Source: Alistipes sp. (GTDB taxonomy: Bacteria > Bacteroidota > Bacteroidia > Bacteroidales > Rikenellaceae). Taken from it: a stretch of 7,801 bases of DNA. The DNA lies in the NCBI GenBank assembly GCA_029051915.1, contig JAIDKM010000363.1, positions 1 to 7,801 of the forward strand, read 5' to 3'. Position numbers and translations under genes: made by a program. Of this stretch, positions 1 through 7,509 are shown piece by piece (position 1 is the first letter of the stretch; each line of letters starts with the position of its first letter). The notes under the pieces are model-generated. The model made no database searches. It was not told where the DNA came from and saw only the letters and a program-made list of their open reading frames with translations.

Positions 1-32
1 TTCTTCGCGTAGGTTTCGCTATTTTTACATCG

Positions 33-63
33 CAAATATAATGCAACTTTTGGTATTATGCAA
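33..63 (-). promoter_or_regulatory. Leftward promoter for a gene beyond the left edge
   Basis: On the minus strand, TTGC (60-63) is followed by exactly 19 bases and then TATATTTG (33-40). This matches the Bacteroidota sigma consensus (-33 TTG/TTTG, -7 TAnnTTTG). Transcription would start near base 26 and run leftward out of the window. The surrounding 1-135 stretch is AT-rich and does not look coding, which argues against any rightward gene starting at the ATG at 41 inside this promoter. Confidence 0.6.
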
Positions 64-198
64 TACAAAGTACTCTTTTTTCTTCAAAAAAAGTGTTTTT
101 CTCCTTTTTCCTTATTATTTTTGTCATAAGCAGCTTCGGCCCGGAGTGATGAGAGCCACGGTTTTCACCAGCGCGGCCGCAGATTCAGCAGTCCACCG

Positions 199-215
199 CC
201 CCGTTAAGAACGGGG
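199..215. other. Short GC-rich hairpin
   Basis: A perfect 7-bp stem (CCCCGTT / AACGGGG) closes a 3-base loop. Only GTTTAT follows on the plus strand, so it is a weak terminator candidate at best. The rest of 64-337 shows no gene, promoter or family resemblance that I can support. Confidence 0.3.
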
Positions 216-337
216 GTTTATGGGGAAATAGGACGAGTGTATCTCTGTTCGACCTCCTCTGTCCCCGCCGGGCGGTTGTTCATCCCAGTCTGTCGGGAAG
301 TCTTTCTTTCCGTCATTCATCCCAGCGATTGCTCACC

Positions 338-559
338 ATGTCTGCTTCGGGCTACCGCAACTACACGACGGGAGCCCTGACGAATGTCGGCACGGAGGTC
401 AATGTGAACTCGTCGTCTCCCTACGCTTCAGGCAATATCTACGCCGGAATCTTATGGGCGAATTCAAGCACCATGAACCCCTTGAACAATGGGAGCCGCG
501 GCAACGCCCGCACCGTGCGCTGCGTCCAGCATCTGCAAGCTGCCTTTTTCAATGAATAA
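338..559 (+). pseudogene. Orphan C-terminal fragment of a Fib_succ_major-type surface protein
   Basis: From the ATG at 338 the translation reads SASGYRNYTTGALTNVGTE, then SSSPYASG, NPLNNGSRGN and VRCVQHLQAAF, ending at a stop. This is the characteristic end of the 'Fibrobacter succinogenes major paralogous domain' found in Bacteroidota surface lipoproteins and fimbrillin-like proteins. Some members are targets of diversity-generating retroelements. Only about the last 70 residues are recognisable. The open frame continues upstream but shows no domain resemblance, signal peptide or lipobox, and it runs into a promoter of the opposite strand. Aromatic positions that I recall as conserved (WSSS, GFSVRC) read NSSS and ARTVRC here. 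The likeliest reading is a decayed fragment or a silent cassette. A short expressed peptide is possible but unsupported. Confidence 0.5.
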
Positions 560-603
560 TGAATAGGAAATAATTCTTTCCTCCTGCAATTCTCATCGTA
601 CAC

Positions 604-809
604 ATAGTTCCGAACCGACGTCGTAGCCGTTCAGCGGAGGAGGGACTAAAAGCGTCAGCGCAGGGGCCGGTTTGTTTACAAACCCGCGAATAGGCGCCCG
701 GAGCAGCGTTAGTCCCTCCGCAGTAGGCGAAGACGTTCGGGAGGAGAGGTTTTTGGGCCGCTTTTTGCCGGCACAAAAAGCGGCAATGCAGCCCGTCGGT
801 TCAGACTAT
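604..809. repeat. Nested inverted-repeat element, MITE-like or structured RNA
   Basis: The ends are near-perfect inverted repeats: ATAGTTCCGAACCGACG at 604-620 and, on the other strand, ATAGTCTGAACCGACG at 794-809 (one gap and one mismatch). Inside lies a second pair, 634-649 against 709-722, with an 11-bp perfect core GGAGGGACTAA and a 3-base AGG duplication in one arm. Within that is a hairpin, GGTTTGT/ACAAACC (669-684). A separate 11-bp perfect hairpin, GCCGCTTTTTG/CAAAAAGCGGC with a 6-base loop, lies at 757-784. Folded, this gives an outer stem enclosing two arms. No transposase and no clear target-site duplication are visible. Open frames on both strands here look like by-products of the repeat. 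Confidence 0.5.
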
Positions 810-854
810 TTCACAGAAAAAACAATTATTTTTTCTTTTTTTTGCCTCCAACTC

Positions 855-886
855 TTGACAACGGGGTATCCGTTGTTGTATATTTG
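855..886 (+). promoter_or_regulatory. Rightward promoter with palindromic spacer, no known gene downstream
   Basis: TTGAC (855-859) is followed by 19 bases and TATATTTG (879-886), a full match to the Bacteroidota promoter pattern. The spacer contains an inverted repeat, ACAACGG (858-864) and CCGTTGT (870-876) around GGTAT. A repressor bound there would cover the core promoter. Transcription would begin near 892. No recognisable gene follows on the plus strand; the longest candidate is a 73-codon frame at 905-1126 with no family resemblance. Confidence 0.55.
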
Positions 887-889
887 TCT

Positions 890-1234
890 CGTCTTCCGCT
901 TCGGATGTTGTCGCAAGAGCGCTCATCTATTCTATCCAGAACGACAACGGCCGTGCACGGCGATCCGAAGCTCTCAGACGACTGTTTTCCCGATTTTTCC
1001 GACGTCGGACGTTTCTCCCGAGAACCATTGATTCCCTGGAAAACGAAAATCCTGTTTCCTCCGAGATTCCCCGGATATACCGTCGAGTCCGTCCCGCAGG
1101 CGCCACGCTGTTCTGTGCGAACGTAAGCATCGAGCTGGGTGAAGCGTGGCGACCCGACCTGACCGCCTTAAGAAAGCGGCCAAGCTGAACGACTCCCGGA
1201 CAATCCCCGAATCTTGCCCGAACGAAATAGTCCT
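890..1234. other. Intergenic stretch with no recognisable gene
   Basis: I see no protein family, tRNA or rRNA here. A 12-bp perfect palindrome, GCCGTGCACGGC, lies at 950-961. The stretch is downstream of the rightward promoter at 855-886, so it may be a transcribed untranslated region or a small RNA. The open frames on both strands have no domain features and differ in phase from each other. Confidence 0.4.
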
Positions 1235-1275
1235 CAAGTCTCCCGAGGCAGGCAATGGATGCCTCGGGGGACTTG
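1235..1275. other. Strong hairpin beyond the sdh operon
   Basis: Two 16-base arms, CAAGTCTCCCGAGGCA (1235-1250) and TGCCTCGGGGGACTTG (1260-1275), pair fully apart from one G-U wobble, with a 9-base loop. No T-run follows on either strand, so it does not look like an intrinsic terminator. It could protect the 3' end of a transcript or be a repeat copy. Confidence 0.55.
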
Positions 1276-1297
1276 CTATGTCCATACCCCAAAAACG

Positions 1298-1327
1298 AAC
1301 AGGTACCCGAATTCTCGGGTACCTGTT
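1298..1327 (-). terminator. Intrinsic terminator of the sdhCAB operon
   Basis: A perfect 13-bp stem (AACAGGTACCCGA / TCGGGTACCTGTT) closes a 4-base loop. On the minus strand it is followed by CGTTTTT, a usable U-tract. It lies about 85 bases beyond the sdhB stop, where the operon's terminator is expected. On the plus strand only a short GTTTCC follows, so it would end rightward transcripts poorly. Confidence 0.75.
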
Positions 1328-1410
1328 TCCATATAACCGCCGGCCGACAACCGCAACCGCCGAAAAGCGAACTTCCGGCAGCGCGAATCCGCCCGCCGTC
1401 GGCCGCTTCT

Positions 1411-2154
1411 TTAGTCTTCGAACTTCGCCGACAGGAATTCGCGGTTCAGCCGCGCAATGTGGGCAATGGAGATCGACTTCGGACACTCGGCCTGGCAGGC
1501 ACCCGTGTTGGTGCAGTTGCCGAATCCCAGTTCGTCCATCTTGGCCACCATCGCCTTGGCTCGGCGGGCGCCTTCCACGCGGCCTTGCGGCAGCTTGGCC
1601 AGCGACGATACGCGGGCCGCTACAAACAGCATGGCCGAGCCGTTCTTGCACGTCGCCGCGCAGGCTCCGCAGCCGATGCAGGCCGCTGCGTCCATCGATT
1701 CGTCGGCATCCGCTTTGGCGATCGGAATCGCGTTGGCGTCGGGCACCGAGTTCGTGCGTACCGAAATGAAACCTCCGGCCTGAAGAATCTGATCGTATGC
1801 CGAGCGGTTCACCACCAGGTCTTTGATGACCGGGAATGCCGCCGAGCGCCACGGCTCCACAGTGATCGTCGCACCGTCCCGGAACTTGCGCATGTAGATC
1901 TGGCAGGTCGTCGCCGCCTGACCCGGGCCGTGGGCATGGCCGTCGATGTGGAGCGAGCACATGCCGCAAATGCCTTCGCGACAGTCGTGGTCGAACGCCA
2001 CGGGTTCCTTGCCCGCATGAATCAGGTCGTTGTTCAGGATGTCGAGCATCTCCAGGAACGAGGTGTCGGGCGAGATGTTTTCAACCTTGTAGGTCTCGAA
2101 AGCGCCTTTCGACTTGGCATCTTTCTGACGCCATATCTTCAATGTAAAATTCAT
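1411..2154 (-). CDS. sdhB: Succinate dehydrogenase/fumarate reductase iron-sulfur subunit
   Basis: A 247-residue electron-transfer subunit (also named FrdB) that carries electrons between the flavoprotein and the membrane cytochrome b. The N-terminal ferredoxin-like domain has the [2Fe-2S] ligands Cys58, Cys63, Cys66 (CREGICGMC) and Cys84. The C-terminal domain has [11 protein letters not shown], giving Cys159, Cys162 and Cys165 for the [4Fe-4S] cluster, completed by Cys224 of the CP motif. Cys169, Cys214 and Cys220 fit the [3Fe-4S] site. All eleven ligands expected for the family are present, and the length is normal. It is the last gene of sdhCAB, starting 17 bases after sdhA. The start is the only ATG that keeps the full domain; there is no strong Shine-Dalgarno, as is usual in this phylum. 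The direction of catalysis cannot be read from sequence, but anaerobic Bacteroidota mainly use this complex as a fumarate reductase. Confidence 0.97.
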   Translation of the reverse strand: MNFTLKIWRQKDAKSKGAFETYKVENISPDTSFLEMLDILNNDLIHAGKEPVAFDHDCREGICGMCSLHIDGHAHGPGQAATTCQIYMRKFRDGATITVEPWRSAAFPVIKDLVVNRSAYDQILQAGGFISVRTNSVPDANAIPIAKADADESMDAAACIGCGACAATCKNGSAMLFVAARVSSLAKLPQGRVEGARRAKAMVAKMDELGFGNCTNTGACQAECPKSISIAHIARLNREFLSAKFED

Positions 2155-2171
2155 GGTCTCAAATCATTAAA

Positions 2172-4118
<1,947 letters not shown>

Positions 4119-4157
4119 ATGTTCGTATTGTTATATTGTTCTTGAAAATATCGGGGT

Positions 4158-4862
4158 TTAGCAGATGCCTGCGCAGCAGGGGCAGAGGCTCTTGGCGAAG
4201 TAGATCGCGACCACGGCGGCGAAGCCCAGGAAGACGATCGTCGCCACGATGTTGGAGATGCACTTCAGACGCGGATACCACGTGTCGTTGGCCCAGCCTA
4301 CGGTCTGGAACATCGACCATACGCCGTGCGTGAGGTGGAACCACAGGGCGGCGAACCACACCAGATAGATCACCACGTAGTACCACTTCGAGAAGGTGTA
4401 GGCGATCAGCGTCGCGCCGTCGGTGGGAGCCAGGCCCAGCGAATTGACGTGGTTGCCCGTCAGCTCCACGAGCTGCATCTTCGCCCAGAAGTTGAAGAGA
4501 TGCAGGGCCAGACCGCCCAGCACGATGAAGCCCAGCACGAGCATGTTCTTCGAAGCCCACGCCACGCCGGGCTCCTTGACCGTAACTTCGTAGCGCTGGG
4601 CGCCGCGTGCACGGTAGTTGTTCAGCGTCAGGACGATGGCGTAGATAAAGTGGATGGCCACGATGGCGGCCAGGCCGGCCGTAGCGACCAGCGCATACCA
4701 GTTGGCGCCCAGCAGCTCGCAGATCGTGTTGTAGGCTTCGGGCGAGAAGATCGCCGTCAGGTTCATGGACATGTGGAAGAGGATGAAGAGCACCAGCACG
4801 CAGCCCGAAATGCTCATCACCAGCTTCTTGCCCAGCGAAGAATTGCAGAGAAAACAGCTCAT
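4158..4862 (-). CDS. sdhC: Succinate dehydrogenase/fumarate reductase cytochrome b subunit
   Basis: A 234-residue membrane anchor and quinone-reacting subunit (also named FrdC) of the single-subunit, dihaem type (sdhC_b558 family). Five hydrophobic helices lie at about 14-36, 55-80, 107-127, 160-182 and 202-223. Candidate haem ligands fall in four of them: His30 (LFHMSMN), His71 (AIHFIYA), His121 (ALHLFNF) and His176 (WFHLTHG), as in B. subtilis SdhC and Wolinella FrdC. It would pass electrons between menaquinone and SdhB. It is the first gene of the operon, about 100 bases downstream of the promoter at 4969-4999, and has no Shine-Dalgarno. The unusual part is the tail: KSLCPCCAGIC puts four cysteines in the last eight residues, with two more at Cys3 and Cys6. 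Confidence 0.95.
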   Translation of the reverse strand: MSCFLCNSSLGKKLVMSISGCVLVLFILFHMSMNLTAIFSPEAYNTICELLGANWYALVATAGLAAIVAIHFIYAIVLTLNNYRARGAQRYEVTVKEPGVAWASKNMLVLGFIVLGGLALHLFNFWAKMQLVELTGNHVNSLGLAPTDGATLIAYTFSKWYYVVIYLVWFAALWFHLTHGVWSMFQTVGWANDTWYPRLKCISNIVATIVFLGFAAVVAIYFAKSLCPCCAGIC

Positions 4863-4968
4863 AACGATGAATTTGGATTATAATTGTTAATGTTTGCGCA
4901 GCGTTCCGCCGCGAAGCCATCGCACCCACCCGACGGGCCGGTTACGGACACTTCGCCGCATCGTGTCG

Positions 4969-4999
4969 CAAAGATAGCCATTGTTTGCGGAATAACAAA
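4969..4999 (-). promoter_or_regulatory. Promoter of the sdhCAB operon
   Basis: On the minus strand TTTG (4996-4999) is followed by exactly 19 bases and TATCTTTG (4969-4976), matching the Bacteroidota consensus. The predicted start near 4962 gives a leader of about 100 bases before sdhC. A small dyad, AATCG-AAT-CGATT, sits just upstream at 5003-5015 and could be a regulator site; that is a guess. The remaining intergenic sequence up to 5166 is AT-rich. Confidence 0.7.
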
Positions 5000-5086
5000 G
5001 AAAATCGAATCGATTGTTTTTGCGAGACATAATCTCCCTACTTTTCTTTGATTCTTAACATTCTACCACATCTTTCATTCAAATCC

Positions 5087-5115
5087 AATATTATATTTCG
5101 CAAAAATATAATATT
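5087..5115. promoter_or_regulatory. AT-rich 12-bp inverted repeat between divergent genes
   Basis: AATATTATATTT (5087-5098) and AAATATAATATT (5104-5115) are perfect inverted copies around CGCAA. The dyad lies between the sdh promoter and the lipoprotein gene. A TATATTTC inside the left arm resembles a -7 element for the rightward gene, but no matching -33 element is found. It may be a regulator site overlapping a promoter. No T-run follows that would make it a terminator. Confidence 0.45.
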
Positions 5116-5191
5116 TTCAATAAAAGTTTATTAGCTTGCAACATTATTAACCCAAAACAAACAATTATGAAAAAAAATTAGTTATGCACTT

Positions 5192-5764
5192 ATGTGCAGT
5201 TCTGTCATCCTCTTTTCGGGTTGCAAAGACAATCGGGATTTGAAGAGCGAGCAAATTGAAAACCAGCCTAATGTATTTAACGCAGAATTAATCACCGCGT
5301 CAAATACAATCCGTAATGAAGTCAATAAGAATTCCCATACCGAAGGCTATTTATGCACATCCGAAACATCTTCTTTGAAATCGGAGATTTATGTAGATCC
5401 TATTAATGAAGAAACAATTGCTTACATAATAGGGAAAGATGACGAAGTTGTCCACATGCTAAAATTCCAAGTGGATTTTTATGAAGCTGATAATAAAATT
5501 TGTATGTTTACGGTTTATAATGAATTTGACGAACCAATTATAAGCGGAATATTCGACACCATTCATCGGTTATCGCAAATAACTCAAATTTACAATAACG
5601 ATACTCCTACAAGGGCATCTGTTGCCGCTTGGGGATGTACGCTATCTTTAGGAATTGTCGGTGGAATATGGTCGACTGCTGCCGGAATGGTTTCTGCCGG
5701 TGCAGGGTTCGCAGTAGGAATGGCCTATACGGTAATGGCTATGGGCTTTTGCGGTGATTTATGA
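5192..5764 (+). CDS. Putative lipoprotein with bacteriocin-like hydrophobic C-terminus
   Basis: I recognise no family. From the ATG at 5192 the product has 190 residues and begins MCSSVILFSGCKDN, a lipoprotein signal (lipobox-like FSGC, Cys11) with no positive N-region. An ATG at 5167 is followed by A8 and hits a stop after four codons. With one A fewer it would read MKKISYAL straight into this frame, giving an ideal 198-residue lipoprotein precursor. The gene is therefore frameshifted, phase-variable or mis-sequenced at the A8. Residues 12-140 are polar and globular-looking, with Cys55 and Cys104. Residues 143-190 are strongly hydrophobic and rich in Gly and Ala, bounded by Cys149 (AAWGC) and Cys187 (GFCGDL), like pore-forming bacteriocin cores. 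It overlaps the next gene by ATGA. Its AT-rich composition differs from the flanking core genes, suggesting transfer. Confidence 0.7.
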   Translation: MCSSVILFSGCKDNRDLKSEQIENQPNVFNAELITASNTIRNEVNKNSHTEGYLCTSETSSLKSEIYVDPINEETIAYIIGKDDEVVHMLKFQVDFYEADNKICMFTVYNEFDEPIISGIFDTIHRLSQITQIYNNDTPTRASVAAWGCTLSLGIVGGIWSTAAGMVSAGAGFAVGMAYTVMAMGFCGDL

Positions 5765-6012
5765 AACAAGGTTTTGGATATCCGATTATCGGAATAAGCA
5801 TTTCGGTTCTTTTATTTACGATTGGAACGATAGCCGATATCGGAGTATGCCTTACGGCTGGAGTAGTGTTTTTTCTTTGCAATATCGGCACATTGATAGG
5901 TGTATATTGTCAAAAGAAAAACAATAAAAAAACTATTTTTATAGTATTATTAGTAATTGCTACTGTGTTGACGATACTTCTTGTGAAGTATTTTAGTTGC
6001 TTAAAAGTTTAG
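5761..6012 (+). CDS. Small three-helix membrane protein coupled to the lipoprotein gene
   Basis: An 83-residue protein of unrecognised family. Three hydrophobic segments are visible at about residues 6-26, 28-49 and 57-77, separated by a basic QKKNNKK loop, so it is almost certainly an inner-membrane protein. Its ATG overlaps the stop of the upstream gene (ATGA at 5761-5764), which implies translational coupling and joint function. It is AT-rich like its partner and is followed within 30 bases by a strong terminator, so the two genes form a closed unit. Small multi-helix membrane proteins directly behind a candidate bacteriocin are often immunity proteins. That role here is inference only; a chaperone or pore partner is equally possible. 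Confidence 0.7.
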   Translation: MKQGFGYPIIGISISVLLFTIGTIADIGVCLTAGVVFFLCNIGTLIGVYCQKKNNKKTIFIVLLVIATVLTILLVKYFSCLKV

Positions 6013-6035
6013 AAGTAAAGCAATCGAATGCTACC

Positions 6036-6077
6036 AATCTCTCCCCGTCCGATATACTGGACGGGGAGAGATTTTTT
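6036..6077 (+). terminator. Intrinsic terminator of the lipoprotein/membrane-protein pair
   Basis: A perfect 15-bp stem (AATCTCTCCCCGTCC / GGACGGGGAGAGATT, 6036-6050 and 6059-6073) closes an 8-base loop and runs into a T6 tract (6072-6077). It begins 24 bases after the stop of the small membrane protein. Confidence 0.9.
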
Positions 6078-6127
6078 ATAAAACAGGTTATCTCTGCGGA
6101 GATATTTACGAATCAGAATAAAACAGT

Positions 6128-6143
6128 TCTGTATCGATACAGA
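6128..6143. promoter_or_regulatory. 16-bp palindrome upstream of the patatin-like gene
   Basis: TCTGTATCGATACAGA is a perfect palindrome about 75 bases before the predicted patatin start. Perfect even-length palindromes in this position are typical of dimeric regulator sites. A weak -7 candidate, AATTTTTG (6178-6185), lies downstream but has no good -33 partner. The regulator is unknown. Confidence 0.4.
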
Positions 6144-6219
6144 GCAGCCACAAGTGTCAGGTTACGACAATCTGCACAATTTTTGCAGTTTTTTTTCATC
6201 CTTTTTTCAGAAAACAGAG

Positions 6220-7005
6220 ATGAAAAAACGTAAAATCGCGCTGGTACTGGGCGGCGGCGGGGCACGCGGTGCGGCGCACATCGGAGTCATCGAGACGCTC
6301 GAAGAAGCCGGCTTCGAGATCGCCTCCGTAGCCGGCACCTCGATGGGAGCGCTCGTGGGCGGCATGTACGCCGCAGGCCATCTGGCGCAGTTCAAGGAGT
6401 GGCTTTGCAGCATGGACCGCTACAAGGTATTCGGCATGATCGACCTGGCTTTCAGCGCCGAAGGGCTGGTCAAGGGCAACCGCGTGATGAAGGCGCTCCG
6501 GCGCATGGTTCCCGAAGTGGGGATCGAGCAGCTGAAGATTCCCTTCGCCGCCGTGGCGACCGACCTGCTGACGGGCCGCGAGGTGGTTTTCGACCACGGG
6601 AGTCTCTTCGACGCCATCCGCTCGTCGATCTCCATTCCGTCGGTCTTCCAGCCCGTGCGCCTCAACGGCATGCTGCTCGTCGACGGCGGGACGATCAACC
6701 CCGTACCGCTCGACCGCGTGGTGCGCCGGCCGGGCGACATGCTGGTCGCCGTGGACGCCAGCGCCCCTTTCTCGGGCGTGCGGCGCTCGATCAACTACTA
6801 CAGCCTGCTCTCCTGCTCCTCGGAGATCATGATGCAGCGCATCACACGCCTGATGCGGCTGATCTACAGGCCCGACATCCTGCTCGAAATGCCCTGCGAC
6901 CGCTTCGGGATCTTCGAGTTCCACCGCTCAGCCGAGATCTGCGACGCCGGGCGCCGCATGATGGAGGAGGCGTTGCAGCGGCAGGCGGTCGCGGAGGCGA
7001 TCTGA
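6220..7005 (+). CDS. Patatin-like phospholipase family protein (RssA type)
   Basis: A 261-residue serine hydrolase of the bacterial patatin/RssA family, with a Ser-Asp dyad predicted to cleave acyl esters of lipids. The glycine-rich oxyanion loop GGGGARG is at residues 11-17, the nucleophile elbow GTSMG places Ser41, and DGG places the catalytic Asp155. SSISIPSVFQPV and PVPLDRV are typical of the fold. The frame is open from 6154, but I chose the ATG at 6220 because MKKRKIALVLGGG is the usual start of this family and the upstream residues are low-complexity and span leader sequence. There is no signal peptide, so it is probably cytoplasmic. It is GC-rich like the core genes and stands alone, convergent with the gene at 7510. 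Physiological substrate is unknown. Confidence 0.93.
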   Translation: MKKRKIALVLGGGGARGAAHIGVIETLEEAGFEIASVAGTSMGALVGGMYAAGHLAQFKEWLCSMDRYKVFGMIDLAFSAEGLVKGNRVMKALRRMVPEVGIEQLKIPFAAVATDLLTGREVVFDHGSLFDAIRSSISIPSVFQPVRLNGMLLVDGGTINPVPLDRVVRRPGDMLVAVDASAPFSGVRRSINYYSLLSCSSEIMMQRITRLMRLIYRPDILLEMPCDRFGIFEFHRSAEICDAGRRMMEEALQRQAVAEAI

Positions 7006-7035
7006 CGCCGGCCCGCCACCCTGCCCGAAACGAAC

Positions 7036-7066
7036 GGGCCGCACCGCAGAATCTGCAGTACGGCCC
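7036..7066 (+). other. Hairpin directly after the patatin-like gene
   Basis: GGGCCG (7036-7041) pairs with CGGCCC (7061-7066), and the interior contains a second short pairing, GCAGA/TCTGC (7046-7056). ATAAAAAAAA follows on the plus strand rather than T, so alone it is a poor terminator. Confidence 0.4.
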
Positions 7067-7067
7067 A

Positions 7068-7267
7068 TAAAAAAAAGCGACGGCCCTCGAAGAATTCAAA
7101 AATTCAGTGACGCAACTTCACACGGTTTTCGGGCCGTCGCTTATATTTTTTCCTTAATTCCTTTTTTTCTCTCTCCCGACTTTCTCTCTCCCCGTCTCTT
7201 TCTCTTTTCTCCTCCCCCCGCCTGCCGGCCTTCTCCGGCGGTTGCGACGAGGCTCCCGGGGTTCCTC
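7068..7267 (-). ncRNA. Candidate small RNA, leftward, about 200 nt
   Basis: Reading leftward from the promoter at 7272-7301, the sequence folds into a hairpin CGAGG/CCTCG (7268-7264 with 7252-7248) and then GCCGG/CCGGC (7239-7235 with 7228-7224). Next comes a purine-rich stretch of roughly 60 bases, and finally a 12-bp hairpin followed by T8. No open frame with protein character fits this span. Promoter, folded 5' end, single-stranded purine middle and intrinsic terminator together suggest a regulatory RNA. It resembles no RNA family I know, including 6S and tmRNA. Alternatively the terminator simply serves the patatin-like gene and the promoter match is chance. Confidence 0.35.
7075..7142. 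terminator. Bidirectional intrinsic terminator with a 44-base loop
   Basis: AAGCGACGGCCC (7075-7086) and GGGCCGTCGCTT (7131-7142) are perfect inverted copies. On the plus strand a T6 run follows at 7146-7151, ending patatin transcripts. On the minus strand T8 follows (A-run 7069-7076), ending leftward transcripts. The loop is unusually long for a terminator and contains a small GTGA/TCAC pairing. Confidence 0.7.
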
Positions 7268-7271
7268 GATA

Positions 7272-7301
7272 CAAAGGTAAACAAAGATTCCGAATTTACA
7301 A
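7272..7301 (-). promoter_or_regulatory. Leftward promoter inside the convergent intergenic region
   Basis: On the minus strand TTG (7299-7301) is followed by 19 bases and TACCTTTG (7272-7279), a full -7 match with a minimal -33. Transcription would start near 7266 and run toward the bidirectional terminator at 7075-7142, with no protein gene in between. Confidence 0.45.
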
Positions 7302-7422
7302 TACATGTGCCCGATTCTGGTATGGGTACGCCCGAAACCGTTAAATCGGAAGCCCTTTCCGGGGGTTCGAGCCCGCATTTTTCCGTATCGCGGCGAACTT
7401 TATCCGGTATGGATCCGCAAAA

Positions 7423-7453
7423 TTCCCGGATCCGACCGTCGCGAATCCGGGAA
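7423..7453 (-). terminator. Likely terminator of the DUF5723-like gene
   Basis: TTCCCGGAT (7423-7431) and ATCCGGGAA (7445-7453) form a perfect 9-bp stem with a 13-base loop. On the minus strand the stem runs directly into TTTT, about 57 bases after the stop of the gene ending at 7510. The T-run is short, so termination may be partial. Confidence 0.5.
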
Positions 7454-7509
7454 GCGAAAAGCGGGAAAAGTCCCGATCGGCACCCCTGGGAAGCCGTTTT
7501 TCCGGACAA

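Noticed and set aside
41..559. A 172-codon rightward open frame treated as a whole gene
   Set aside because: Its start lies in an AT-rich leader that carries a leftward promoter, and only the last 70 or so residues resemble a protein domain.
549..1031. Overlapping open frames on both strands across the repeat element
   Set aside because: Their sequence is explained by the inverted repeats, and they have no domain, signal peptide or membrane segment.
974..1969. A 331-codon leftward open frame overlapping sdhB
   Set aside because: Most of it lies in another frame of sdhB, and it runs through both hairpins, including the terminator.
5997..6233. A 78-codon rightward open frame between the membrane protein and the patatin-like gene
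   Set aside because: It spans the 15-bp intrinsic terminator and the palindrome, and its sequence looks non-coding.
7363..7378. A GGGTTCGAGCCC motif resembling a tRNA T-arm
   Set aside because: The flanking bases do not form a 5-bp T-stem, and no acceptor, D or anticodon arm is found around it.
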